In this document: in pieces, positions 43,066 to 51,746 of the stretch
Position numbering within the stretch: position 1 is the stretch's first letter
How the letters are laid out: the number at the start of each line of letters is the position of its first letter
Origin: Kineosporia babensis
Lineage (GTDB): Bacteria > Actinomycetota > Actinomycetes > Actinomycetales > Kineosporiaceae
Assembly: GCF_021129305.1 (NCBI RefSeq)
Contig: NZ_JAJOMB010000026.1
Coordinates: 85,740 to 149,739, forward strand
Reading direction: 5' to 3'
DNA length: 64,000 nucleotides
Translations under genes and position numbers: made by a program
The notes under the pieces: generated by a model
What the model saw: only the letters and a program-made list of their open reading frames with translations
Told to the model about the DNA's origin: nothing
Database searches by the model: none

Positions 43066-43361
43066 GACGGTCACGGTCGGTTGCAAGGTACAAGCTGCGC
43101 GTTCGCACGTCCATCGATTTTCCGGCCGTGATCACCCGGTGGCGCTGCGCGGTGGTTCGCCCGGCGAAATTTGGCTTCCGGCAACCAATTCCCGGCATTT
43201 GATGATCATTGAGTAAGGGCGTTGCGGCGCAGTGTCATTCGGCGCGCTCTGTGATCAAGGCGACAGCTTGCCCGCCAGCACGAAGCGGTTTTCGGAGCAC
43301 GAACCGCCTAGCACAATCCGGGTATTCGGCAATCCGACATAACCACCCGGAGCGGAGTCAC
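43066..43361. other. Divergent regulatory region between monooxygenase leader and carbonic anhydrase
   Basis: About 300 bases without a supported gene. Visible are an inverted repeat GCGGTT-N11-AACCGC at 43285-43307, about 55 bases before the carbonic anhydrase start, and a weak minus-strand promoter candidate (ATGGAC, 18 bases, TACCTT) near 43085-43120. No complete rifamycin-associated element is seen. Confidence 0.4.
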
Positions 43362-44159
43362 ATGCTCACTTTGCGAAAGAACCTGACACTGGCGGCCATT
43401 CTGGGCCTGGCCCTGACCGCCTGCACCGCGGCGGAGGCCAGCGAACAGGTCAGCACGGTGTCGCCGAGTGACGAACACGCGCACTGGTCCTACGACGGTG
43501 CGCAGGGTCCGGACAACTGGGCGGACCTGGACGAGTCCTACGCCACCTGCGCCACCGGCACCGCCCAGTCGCCGGTGGACCTGCCCCTGCCAGTGGACGG
43601 CGAGCGCACCAGCGAGTTCACCATCACCACCGAGCGGACCAAGGGCTACGTCGAGGACAACGGGCACACCGTGCAGTTCACCGACGAGGACGAGGGCTCG
43701 GAGATCACCTACGCCGGCAAGGAGTACGACCTGCTCCAGTACCACGTGCACACGCCGTCGGAGCACACCGTGAACGGGGAGCCGGCCGCCGCCGAGTTCC
43801 ATTTCGTGCACCAGGCCGAGGACGATTCTCTGCTGGTGCTGGGCGTTCTCGCCACCGAGGGCCGCTACGCCGGGCAATGGGCGCCGTTCGTGCGCAACGC
43901 CCAGGCCGAGCGCGCCGAGATCCGGGTCAACCTAGCCCGCCTGCTGCCGCGCAAACTCAGCCACACCGCGTACCAGGGCAGCCTGACCACCCCGCCCTGC
44001 ACCGAGGGCGTGCAGTGGCTGGTCCTGGACGAGCCCGTGGAGCTCGGCGCCCGGCAGATCGAGCAGCTGGCCGGGGCGCACCCGCACAACAGCCGCGGGG
44101 TGCAGGAGCTGGGTGATCGGGAACTGACCGGTGGCCGCGGCATCCGTCTCAAGGACTGA
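43362..44159 (+). CDS. Alpha-carbonic anhydrase lipoprotein
   Basis: 265 residues. It has a signal peptide with lipobox LTAC (cysteine 21), then a full alpha-class carbonic anhydrase domain: HWSYDGAQGPDNW, the zinc histidines in LLQYHVHTPSEHTVNGEPAAAEFHFVH, and YQGSLTTPPCTEGVQW. It interconverts CO2 and bicarbonate outside the membrane. CAT-GC pair cysteines (TCATGTAQSP and TTPPCTEG) fit the usual disulfide. The ATG at 43362 follows AGCGGAG; the long in-frame upstream extension is not supported. Confidence 0.93.
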   Translation: MLTLRKNLTLAAILGLALTACTAAEASEQVSTVSPSDEHAHWSYDGAQGPDNWADLDESYATCATGTAQSPVDLPLPVDGERTSEFTITTERTKGYVEDNGHTVQFTDEDEGSEITYAGKEYDLLQYHVHTPSEHTVNGEPAAAEFHFVHQAEDDSLLVLGVLATEGRYAGQWAPFVRNAQAERAEIRVNLARLLPRKLSHTAYQGSLTTPPCTEGVQWLVLDEPVELGARQIEQLAGAHPHNSRGVQELGDRELTGGRGIRLKD

Positions 44160-44268
44160 CTCGATGTTCTGCGCGAACGGGAAGTCGGCGATCGACAGCA
44201 GCCTCGAGCCGCTACGGTAACCCGCGATCCGGCGGCGAGGTGGCGGCCGGCGATTCGGGGGAGTCGCG

Positions 44269-46470
44269 ATGATTCGGGCTGCGCGCCTGCGCTCTTCGGT
44301 CGTTGTCCTGTTCAGTCTGATGGTTGCACCGCTCATTGCATCGGGGTCGGTGCGGGCGCAACCGACGGTCCCGGCGATCACGGTGGAACCGGTGGTGCCG
44401 GGCTCGGTCGACCTGCGTCTGCTGGATGTCAGCGACGGGCGGCTCGCACTCGCGCGGGACGGCGGTTCGCTGCTGACCGGCGAGACCGGCCTTCTGCGGG
44501 AGGTCGGCGAGCATCGGCAGCTGGCCTACGCCTATGCCGAGATCAATGATCTGCAGGGCGAGGTACTGCGCTGGAGCGAAGCGGTCGGCGAGCAGAAGTT
44601 CGTGCTGCACACCGTGAACCTGAGCACCGGTGTGCGGACCGCGCAGCGCATCGACGAGGCCCCGATGGCCTGGACCCCGCAGGGCTGGATCGGCCTGCGC
44701 GACGGCACGCTGACCCAGCACGAGGGGGAGACGGAGCGGGTGCTGTTCAAAGGCGTGCCGGACGACGACTTGCTCTTCTGGCCGTGGGCAGTGAGCGACG
44801 GTGAGCGCACCATGCTGTCGTACTCGCCGAACGATGACGTGCCCCTGCGGGTTGTGCTGATCACGGACGGCGGTGCCCAGGTCGAGACGCTGGGTGAGGT
44901 CCGTGGCAAATCCGGCGAACTGATCAGCGGGATGGCGCTCACCCCGCAGTCCGAGGTGTGGATCGGCAGCAAGTACGGCAAGGTCACCGTGCACCGCCGG
45001 GACCGCACCACCGGCCGGGTCGCCGATGTTCCGGTCCCCGGTCTGAACGGTGAGGATCTGCCCACGGTGGCCGCGGACGACGAGACGATCGTGGTCAAGG
45101 AGGACCGCGGATTCCTGGGCGAGGGCGCGGTGGGCCGGTTGCGGCGGTGGGACGGCTCCGCCTGGACCACGCTGAAACTGGCCGGATCGACCAGCGAGGA
45201 CATCAAGGGCCTGGGCGGATTCGCCCTGGACGACGGGTCTGTCTATCTGTCGGTGTCCGGCGCGATCGACGGTGCGGCCGGGGTGTACCGGGTCGACGCC
45301 GACGGCCAGGCCCAACGGGTGGCCACCGCGGCTGGAGTCCGCTCGGTGTTCGCCGAGATGGCCCTGAGCGGCGGACGTCTCTACTTCACCGAACGCCGTG
45401 CCGCGTTACCGGTTGCCTACGATGTTCCGCTGTACTCACGCACCTTGCTCCGCACTCCAGGCGGCGATCTTGCCGGGTTGGGTGCCCGAGCGGCCGAAGG
45501 GCCTGTCACCGACTATCCCGACCGGAAGAACAGACCCACGTTCAGCGTCTCTGGTGACCGGATCATGGTCGGTCCGGGGCGCCGCGAATTGTGGAGCAGC
45601 TTCATCGGCCCGTCCTTCGTGATCGACCGGCTGAAAACGGTGAAACAGTCCGGTGCCTACCTTCTGGGTAGCGGAAAGCTCTATGCCGCCAACCCGGCCC
45701 GGTCGGATGCGGTCCTGACGGCTCAGCTGGATCTGAAGACTCAGCCCGCCGACCTGTTCGGGCCGAGGGTGCTCTGGCGCACCCGGGCCGGCCGGGTGCT
45801 GTTCCGTAACGTCCTGAACGGCCGTAGCTCCCGCGAGCTGGTCGCTTCTGGGGCGAGCGGTCCGGTGGCGATCTGGCGTAACCGCTTCGCCTGGCTGGAT
45901 GAGCGCGGCCGGATCGGGGTGCGCGCCTTGGCCGGAGGAAAGACCCGTTACCTGGCCGCTGACTCCGTTCGGACATTGAGCCTGAGCGAGCAGGTGCTGT
46001 CCTGGACCGACAGCGGCGGCGGGGTGCACCTGCTCGACCTCACCCGGAAGAACTCGCAGCCCGTAGAGACCGGTCTGCGCACGCCCTACCAGATCGATGG
46101 TGACCTGCTGGCCGGCCTGGACGAGTCCGGAAACATCCGCGTGGAGCAACTGCCTTTCTCCGACCGGAACATCCCGCCCCGGCTGATCAGTGCCGTCGCA
46201 CCGAAAACAGTCGGCGCAGGGACGGAGTGGACCGCGCAGTTCGACGTCACCGGCCCGGTACGCCAGGCTCGTCTGCAGATCCGGCGGGACGGCCGGGTGG
46301 TGCGCACGCTGACGGGCCAGGGCAGGCACAACCTGATCGAGATCGACTGGAACGCCCGGACCAGCACCGGCAAGAAGGTGAAACCCGGCCGCTACCAGTT
46401 CATCCTCAAAGGCGTTGAGCCGACCGAAGGTCGGGGGACGGTCCGCGGGGTGCTGCGCGTGACGCGCTGA
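44269..46470 (+). CDS. Large secreted protein, propeller-like with C-terminal FlgD-type Ig domain
   Basis: 733 residues with a Sec signal peptide (cleavage after VRA, near residue 30). The middle (about 40-640) is all-beta with repeated short DG and G-x-W/L-x motifs suggestive of a beta-propeller. The last ~85 residues (GPVRQARLQIRRDGRVVRTLTG...GKKVKPGRYQFIL) match the FlgD/T9SS-like Ig fold seen in secreted proteins. The ATG has GGGGGAG 5 bases upstream. No catalytic motif found. Probably monocistronic. Confidence 0.7.
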   Translation: MIRAARLRSSVVVLFSLMVAPLIASGSVRAQPTVPAITVEPVVPGSVDLRLLDVSDGRLALARDGGSLLTGETGLLREVGEHRQLAYAYAEINDLQGEVLRWSEAVGEQKFVLHTVNLSTGVRTAQRIDEAPMAWTPQGWIGLRDGTLTQHEGETERVLFKGVPDDDLLFWPWAVSDGERTMLSYSPNDDVPLRVVLITDGGAQVETLGEVRGKSGELISGMALTPQSEVWIGSKYGKVTVHRRDRTTGRVADVPVPGLNGEDLPTVAADDETIVVKEDRGFLGEGAVGRLRRWDGSAWTTLKLAGSTSEDIKGLGGFALDDGSVYLSVSGAIDGAAGVYRVDADGQAQRVATAAGVRSVFAEMALSGGRLYFTERRAALPVAYDVPLYSRTLLRTPGGDLAGLGARAAEGPVTDYPDRKNRPTFSVSGDRIMVGPGRRELWSSFIGPSFVIDRLKTVKQSGAYLLGSGKLYAANPARSDAVLTAQLDLKTQPADLFGPRVLWRTRAGRVLFRNVLNGRSSRELVASGASGPVAIWRNRFAWLDERGRIGVRALAGGKTRYLAADSVRTLSLSEQVLSWTDSGGGVHLLDLTRKNSQPVETGLRTPYQIDGDLLAGLDESGNIRVEQLPFSDRNIPPRLISAVAPKTVGAGTEWTAQFDVTGPVRQARLQIRRDGRVVRTLTGQGRHNLIEIDWNARTSTGKKVKPGRYQFILKGVEPTEGRGTVRGVLRVTR

Positions 46471-46476
46471 GCGCGG

Positions 46477-47160
46477 TCAGCAGACCCGGATCACTTTCTG
46501 CCCGTCGATCTCCTTGTACTCGCAGTACAGGTCGGGGTGGGCGGCGAAGGTGTTCCACAGCCGGTCCTGCCAGACCTGCACGTCGCCCCAGCAGCCGTAG
46601 AACTTCATGTCGGTCAGGCAGATCGCCTTCAGCCCGCCGTTGAAGAAGGCCTCCCAGGTGGCCGCGGCCACGCCGGGGGCGTGTGAGCTGTGCAGGTCGT
46701 CGATCACCACCAGGCCGTCCGGGCCCAGCAGCTCGCGGGCGGTCTCGATGTCGGTCCTGACGTTGGGGTACAGGTGCGAGGCGTCGATGTGCACGAACCG
46801 GCAGCTGGCGTCCGGCACCTGGTCGGTGAGGGTCTGGGTCGGGGCCTGGATGATGCGCGGCAGGGCGGGGTGGAAGGCCAGGAAGTTGCGCTCGAAGGCA
46901 CTGCGGGTGAGCGACGGGTAGGTGACCTGGTTCTCGAAGGCGGTCTCGCCGTCCCCGATCGGGCTCTCGAAGACGTCGCAGACGATCAGCTGCTCGCCGG
47001 GAGAAAGGTGCCGGGCCAGGTGGATGGCCGATTTTCCCAGGTAGGCGCCCATCTCCAGGACGTCCCCACCGATCGCCAGGTTGCGCTGGGCCTCGAGCAG
47101 GGTACTGAAGGCGATCTGGTCCGGGGCCCAGAACCAGCCGGGGACGTCATCCAGGTTCAT
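46477..47160 (-). CDS. Class I SAM-dependent methyltransferase (TylF/Methyltransf_24-like)
   Basis: 227 residues with the SAM-binding GGDVLEMGAYLGKSAIHLARHL near residue 31, an acidic motif LIVCDVFES, and metal/acceptor region FVHIDASHLYPNVRTDIETARELLGPDGLVVIDDLHS. It resembles MycE/TylF-like O-methyltransferases and cephalosporin-hydroxylase-type folds. Acceptor unknown. It is convergent with the secreted protein gene and 70 bases from the VWA gene. Confidence 0.82.
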   Translation of the reverse strand: MNLDDVPGWFWAPDQIAFSTLLEAQRNLAIGGDVLEMGAYLGKSAIHLARHLSPGEQLIVCDVFESPIGDGETAFENQVTYPSLTRSAFERNFLAFHPALPRIIQAPTQTLTDQVPDASCRFVHIDASHLYPNVRTDIETARELLGPDGLVVIDDLHSSHAPGVAAATWEAFFNGGLKAICLTDMKFYGCWGDVQVWQDRLWNTFAAHPDLYCEYKEIDGQKVIRVC

Positions 47161-47230
47161 AGTTGGTCCACGCCCACAGCTCGGCCCAGGGTTCAGCTGG
47201 TGGACAACGGCAAGGCCCCCGAAGCAGCGG

Positions 47231-48205
47231 CTAGATCAGCCGGGCGAACCAGCGTAGTGAGAGGGCGGCGGCGATCAGGGCGATGACGAACGCCGCCGCC
47301 GAGAAGTAGGGGGCCAGCTCGCGGGGTTCGGTGGTCCAGGCGATCGACGAGCCGATGTCCTCGTACACCTCGCGCAGCTGGTCGCTGCTCTCGGCCTGAT
47401 ACGCCGTGCCGCCGGTGGACTCGGCCAGGCGAGCCAAGGTCTCGGCGTCGGCGGGCACCCGGCGTTCCTGCGGGGTTCCCTCGTCGACGACGCCTTCGGG
47501 GGTGCCGTAGGCGATGGTCGAAACCGGGACGCCGGCCTCGGCGGCCGCTGCTGCGGCGGCTTCGGGCGAACGCCCGGTGACGCTGGTTCCGTCGGACAGC
47601 AGCACGATCCGGGCCGGAATCGGCTCGGCCTCAGGCTCTTCGGGATCGGCGGGGGTCAGCCGGGCGTCCAGGTCACGGACCTGTTCCAGCGAGGCGAACA
47701 CCCCTTCGCCGACCGCGGTCGAGACGCCCAGACGCAGGCCGGAGAGCGCGTTCTTGACCGCCTCGTGGTCGGTGGTCGGGGTGGCCAGCACGGTGGTGTA
47801 GCCCTCGAAGGAGATCAGCCCGATCCGGAACCGTTCCGGGAGTTGGTCGACGAACTGCTCACCGGCCTCGATCGCGGCCTCCAGCCGGCTCGGGGCCACG
47901 TCGGTGGCCCGCATCGAACCGGAGACGTCGATGGCGATCATCACGGTGGCCTGCTCACGCTGGACCCGGATGTCGGCCTCGGGGCGGGCGGCCGCGGTCA
48001 CCAGCAGCACCAGGGCGAGCAGGCCCAGGCCACCGGTGGCGGGGCGTCGCCAGCCCGGGCGCTCGGGCATCAGCCGCCCGAGCATGCCGGGGGCGGCGAA
48101 GCGGGCGGCGATCCGGCCCCGGCGCTGGTGGATCACGACCGCAGCCACGGCGAGCCCGGCCAACGGGACGAGCAGCAGCAGGAACCAGGGCGACAGGAAC
48201 GTCAT
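47231..48205 (-). CDS. VWA-domain membrane protein, BatA/BatB-like
   Basis: 324 residues. An N-terminal BatA-type pair of helices (MTFLSPWFLLLLVPLAGLAVAAVVI and GLLALVLLVTAAARPEADI) is followed by a VWA domain with an intact MIDAS motif DVSGSMRATDV and the later threonine/aspartate positions (LLSDGTSVTGRS). A C-terminal helix near 295-320 closes it. The usual partners (MoxR ATPase, DUF58 protein) are not next to it. It lies 90 bases beyond mysD on the same strand, but no role in the sunscreen pathway is known. Confidence 0.85.
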   Translation of the reverse strand: MTFLSPWFLLLLVPLAGLAVAAVVIHQRRGRIAARFAAPGMLGRLMPERPGWRRPATGGLGLLALVLLVTAAARPEADIRVQREQATVMIAIDVSGSMRATDVAPSRLEAAIEAGEQFVDQLPERFRIGLISFEGYTTVLATPTTDHEAVKNALSGLRLGVSTAVGEGVFASLEQVRDLDARLTPADPEEPEAEPIPARIVLLSDGTSVTGRSPEAAAAAAAEAGVPVSTIAYGTPEGVVDEGTPQERRVPADAETLARLAESTGGTAYQAESSDQLREVYEDIGSSIAWTTEPRELAPYFSAAAFVIALIAAALSLRWFARLI

Positions 48206-48295
48206 GAGAGCGCGGGCGACGGCGACATGCCGCCCACTTCAGCACGGCCCACCGAAAGCCTCGGTAAGTCCCTGCGAAAGCCGAGCGAAAGAGCC

Positions 48296-49300
48296 TCACC
48301 CGATCTGCCGGAGCATGGTGGCGAACAGTTCGGGCAGGGCGGTGCCGGCGGCTGCGGCCATCGCCGGGATGACGCTCTGCGGGGCGAACGAGCAGTACAG
48401 GCCGGCTTCGAGAAACCAGGGACGGCCGTCCGGATCGATCCGGAAGTCGAACAGGCTGTAGTGGCGGCAGCCCAGAGCCCGGTGGCTGCGGCGAGCGGCT
48501 TCCCAGACCGGGGCGGTGACCGGGTCGGCCTCCTCGACGATCCAGGAACGGTCGGCGGTCTTGGCCGAGAAGATCAGTTCACCGGCTTCGTTGCGGCGGA
48601 GTTTGTCGGCGTGGGAACGGATCGGCTGGTTGAGCGCGTACTCCTCCAGCGGCAGGCAGATCAGTTCGCCGTCCTGTTCCAGCACCCCGCAACGGACTTC
48701 GCGCCCGGCCTCGATGTAGGTCTCGACCAGGACGCGGCTCGAGCAGGTGAAGGCCTGGTCCAGGGCGGTTGCGTATTCGGATTGATCATGGACGAGGGTT
48801 ACGCCCAGTGAGTTGTCGCCGTCGACCGGCTTAACCACCACCGGAGGTTCGAGCGTTGGGGGTGTAGCGGGGGTGAGTAGTTCGGCCGGAGGCACGGCTA
48901 CTTCGGCGGCGGCCACGATGGCGCGGGTGTGGGCTTTGTCGGCGGCCAGCGCCATGACCGGTCCGGTGTTGCCGAGGTACGGCAGTCTGAGCACGTCCAG
49001 CAGTGATCGGTAGGTCGTCATCCCTGGTAGGCAAAACATCTGGGGGAGAATGGTCTTCGGTCGGATCGTGGTGAGATGGTGGACGGCGTCGGTCACCTCG
49101 ATTGGCTCGGCCGCCTTGAGCGCTGGATCGCTGAGATCGTCCGGGAAACACCAAAGCCCGTCGGGGGTGACGTGGGCCGCTCGCATTTCGTACTGCTCGC
49201 CGAGCGCCGCCCAGGCGCCGCGTGCGTAGATCAGGGAGAGGTCGGCCAGGAAGGGGTCGGTGGCGGAGCCGGTCAGATGCAGCACGACGGGTGGAGGCAC
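48296..49300 (-). CDS. mysD: MysD-type D-Ala-D-Ala ligase-like enzyme of mycosporine biosynthesis
   Basis: A 334-residue ATP-grasp ligase of the D-Ala-D-Ala ligase fold: LGNTGPVMALAADKAHTRAIVAAAEVAVP, PPVVVKPVDGDNSLGVTLV and the metal site DFRIDPDGRPWFLEAGLYCSF. In mycosporine-like amino acid pathways MysD condenses a second amino acid (often serine, giving shinorine) onto mycosporine-glycine. GTG start with GGAG 9 bases upstream, 4 bases after the mysC stop. The assignment relies on the mysABC context. Confidence 0.88.
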   Translation of the reverse strand: MPPPVVLHLTGSATDPFLADLSLIYARGAWAALGEQYEMRAAHVTPDGLWCFPDDLSDPALKAAEPIEVTDAVHHLTTIRPKTILPQMFCLPGMTTYRSLLDVLRLPYLGNTGPVMALAADKAHTRAIVAAAEVAVPPAELLTPATPPTLEPPVVVKPVDGDNSLGVTLVHDQSEYATALDQAFTCSSRVLVETYIEAGREVRCGVLEQDGELICLPLEEYALNQPIRSHADKLRRNEAGELIFSAKTADRSWIVEEADPVTAPVWEAARRSHRALGCRHYSLFDFRIDPDGRPWFLEAGLYCSFAPQSVIPAMAAAAGTALPELFATMLRQIG

Positions 49301-49304
49301 GGCG

Positions 49305-50606
49305 TCAGTCTCCGGCCGGTTCGACGAGTTTGCCGATGTTGAAGTCGATCCGGATCCAGGGTTTGCCCAGCCGGAGGTTGTGCAGCAGCAACGACGGGAT
49401 CTGCAGGTGGTGCACCAGCAGGAACGGCAATGGGTCGTTCCGGTCGAAGATCGCGTCCTTGCCGTTGCGGATCACCGCGAGCCGGGTGCGGGCGGCTGCC
49501 GGGTGCGAAAGCATGCGCCAGAGCTCGTGATACGTCCAGTAGGTGGGGCGGCTGTCCGGGGTCGGGCGGTCGATCACCGGCCCGTCGCGGTCGAGGTAGG
49601 CGCGGGCCAGGCCGGGGTGGTCGTAGAACATGGTGACGGCCGAGTGGGTGCGGGGGTTGCATTCGATCGGATGGACGGTGCCGGTCCGGTCGAGCATGAA
49701 GTCGAAGCTGATCTGACCGGTCAGTTTCAGGGCGCCGGCGAACTTCTCCACCCACTGGCGGATCTCGGGCTGATCGACGTCGGCATAGTTGACCTGGAAG
49801 GCGGAGGACTCGCAGCAGCAGAATACGGTGATCCGGCCCTCGCGCACGGTGCTGTGCGTGCAGTACTCCTGGCCTTCCACGTAGGCTTGCATGATCCACG
49901 GGTTTTCGGGGGAAATCGGTTTCGAGTGAACGAATTCGGCGGTATCGGCCGGGGTGGGCCGGGGTAGCGGAGTCAGGTCGAGCCGGTGCACCGGGTCGTA
50001 GGCGATGCTTTTGAGGACGTACGGGCCGGGGCGCGCGGTGAAGTCGAAGTCGGTCACCTGCTGGGGTGCGGTGATCCGGTGCGAATCGGGAACCGGCAGG
50101 CCCAGGGAAGCGGCGAGCTCGATGAACGCGTGCTTGTCGTCCAGCTGTCGCACCAGGTCGGCGTCGGCGTGGATCACTTCGCAGTACGGTTTCAGCAGGG
50201 GAGCGGCGAGCGCGTCGTAGTAGCTGGCGGCCGGGCTGCAGACCGGCACGTACACGTCCACCTTCTCCCGCCGCACGATGTCGAGCAGGGCCTGCGCGTA
50301 GCCCGGGTCCCGTGGTGGGGGAACGGTGTGAAAAGCTGCCACTGCGCGCGAGAACCGGTGCCCGGTGAAGCGGTACTTGGCCTGCTCCACCAGGACGACG
50401 CGGTGGCCCTCGGCGTGGAAGGAGCGGGCCAGTTGCAGAGCCTTGGTCATCTTGCCGCCGCTGATCAGGACGGTGAGCGGGTTCTCGTTCGGGGGCGGTT
50501 CCCGGCGAGGGTTGCGGATCAGGGCCGTGGCGGTGATCGCCAGGTTGACCGGTAGGGCGGCGGTGAGCAGGGCCAGCGTGCCGATGGTCTTGAAGGCCGG
50601 CGTCAT
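49305..50606 (-). CDS. mysC: MysC ATP-grasp ligase (mycosporine-glycine synthase)
   Basis: A 433-residue ATP-grasp enzyme with an N-terminal hydrophobic helix (about 8-30), as in MysC proteins. Then TVLISGGKMTKALQLARSFHAEGHRVVLVEQ, DDKHAFIELAASLGLPVPDSH, and the metal-binding ISFDFMLDRTGTVHPIECNPRTHSAVTMF. It activates 4-deoxygadusol and joins glycine to make mycosporine-glycine. The ATG overlaps the mysB stop by 4 bases. Confidence 0.92.
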   Translation of the reverse strand: MTPAFKTIGTLALLTAALPVNLAITATALIRNPRREPPPNENPLTVLISGGKMTKALQLARSFHAEGHRVVLVEQAKYRFTGHRFSRAVAAFHTVPPPRDPGYAQALLDIVRREKVDVYVPVCSPAASYYDALAAPLLKPYCEVIHADADLVRQLDDKHAFIELAASLGLPVPDSHRITAPQQVTDFDFTARPGPYVLKSIAYDPVHRLDLTPLPRPTPADTAEFVHSKPISPENPWIMQAYVEGQEYCTHSTVREGRITVFCCCESSAFQVNYADVDQPEIRQWVEKFAGALKLTGQISFDFMLDRTGTVHPIECNPRTHSAVTMFYDHPGLARAYLDRDGPVIDRPTPDSRPTYWTYHELWRMLSHPAAARTRLAVIRNGKDAIFDRNDPLPFLLVHHLQIPSLLLHNLRLGKPWIRIDFNIGKLVEPAGD

Positions 50607-51427
50607 CGGTCTGCCTCGGTGCGGCGGATCAGGGTGACGCCGTCGCGCACCGGCAGCAGCACCTGTTCGACCCGGGGGTCCTCGGCCACGGCCCGGTTGA
50701 ACTCGTCGATGGCGCGGCCGTTGGGCGTGGGCTGATCGGTGGCCCAGGGCTGACCCTGCATGAGGGTGTTGTCCACGCAGATCAGCCCTTCACGGGTGAT
50801 CAGGTCGTGGGTCAGCAGGGTGTCGAGATAGGAGCGGTAGCCGGCCTTGTCGGCATCGATGAAGACCAGGTCGAACGCCTCGCCGGCCGCGGCCAGCTGC
50901 AGCAGAGTCTCCTGGGCCGGGCCCACCCGGACGTCGATCTTCGCGCCGTGCTTGGCGGTGGCGAAGCTCTCCTGAGCGAAGGCGGCCACGTCCCGGTTGA
51001 GTTCGCAGGTCACCACCCGGCCGCCGGTCGGCAGGGCCTCGGCCATGGCCAGCGCCGAATAACCGGTGAACATGCCGATCTCGAGGATGTCGCAGGCCCG
51101 GGTGGCGTGCACCAGGAACTGCAGCAGCTGACCTTCGACCTGCCCGGAGAGCATCTCCGGTTCGGGTGCGCCGGGATCGTCCGCCTGGCTTCTCCAGTCG
51201 TGGGCGAGCGTGCGTTTCTCCAGTGCTTGCAGGTCTGGCGAGGCCGGAGAGCTGTGCTGGTTCAGGTAGGGATCGAGGCCACCGGCCAATCGGCTGGCCT
51301 GCTGCAGACCACTGAGCAAGGACGCATCAGTGCCGGGAATGCTTTCGGCGAGCCTCAGAAGCTGCTCCAGTTGCTGCGCGAGGATGCTGGCCGGCGTGAC
51401 CGGTCGCGGTGCCTTGGGCGCGCTCAT
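50603..51427 (-). CDS. mysB: MysB O-methyltransferase (4-deoxygadusol synthase)
   Basis: A 274-residue SAM-dependent O-methyltransferase: SAM site ILEIGMFTGYSALAMAEALPTGG, metal/acid motif DLVFIDADKAGYRSYLDTLL and ICVDNTLMQGQPW. In the pathway it methylates desmethyl-4-deoxygadusol to 4-deoxygadusol. Its ATG abuts the left end of the tnpB element; without the element it would overlap the mysA stop (ATGA). Now it overlaps the stop of a 30-codon mini-ORF from the element. Confidence 0.9.
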   Translation of the reverse strand: MSAPKAPRPVTPASILAQQLEQLLRLAESIPGTDASLLSGLQQASRLAGGLDPYLNQHSSPASPDLQALEKRTLAHDWRSQADDPGAPEPEMLSGQVEGQLLQFLVHATRACDILEIGMFTGYSALAMAEALPTGGRVVTCELNRDVAAFAQESFATAKHGAKIDVRVGPAQETLLQLAAAGEAFDLVFIDADKAGYRSYLDTLLTHDLITREGLICVDNTLMQGQPWATDQPTPNGRAIDEFNRAVAEDPRVEQVLLPVRDGVTLIRRTEADR

Positions 51428-51516
51428 CGGGGCCCTGCCCGGAAACCCGGTCCTTCAGGTCCGGGATGAATGGCGGTCACGGCGTAGGCCTGATCAGTCG
51501 GGATGTTTCTGTCCAT
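51424..51516 (-). CDS. 30-codon mini-ORF from the element's left end, coupled to mysB
   Basis: It begins MDRNIPTDQAYAVTA and is Gly/Pro/Arg-rich at the end. The ATG at 51516 has the ribosome site CAGGAGA at 51524-51530 with a 7-base spacer. All but its last four bases lie in the element, read antisense to tnpB. Its TGA is made from the mysB ATGA, so the stop and start overlap. A translational-coupling leader is more likely than a functional peptide. Confidence 0.5.
   Translation of the reverse strand: MDRNIPTDQAYAVTAIHPGPEGPGFRAGPR
51441..51469. repeat. Left-end hairpin of the tnpB element
   Basis: CCCGG-T-CC, loop TTCA, GG-T-CCGGG: a stem with one T-T mismatch, 13 bases inside the left end. 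It is a near copy of the right-end hairpin. Confidence 0.7.
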
Positions 51517-51746
51517 CGATGTATCTCCTGATGATCGTCGGCGCGCTGAGTTGCATTGCCCGGCCAAGAAGGTCAGCGACCGCAGATGGTCTTGGGGTGT
51601 GGGTACGTAGTCCGGCACCTCAAGCGATGCACGCGTTGCGCATGGGGCGATCGCGGCTGGTGGGCGTTTCGTTGAGCGAGCATTTTCGGTTGCAGGTGTG
51701 AAAGACCGAGTACGCGAACCTGTTCCAGGCGGGTATCGTTGGGCGC

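Noticed and set aside
42990..43130. Rifamycin-associated element upstream of the monooxygenase
   Set aside because: Only a half-site-like GCAAGGCC at 43002-43009 is present, and it lies within the leader ORF; the other half of the known 19-bp repeat is missing.
51531..51746. Remnant tnpA transposase in the element's left part
   Set aside because: Translation in both strands shows no Y1 (HUH) or serine recombinase motifs; the region is left unannotated inside the element.
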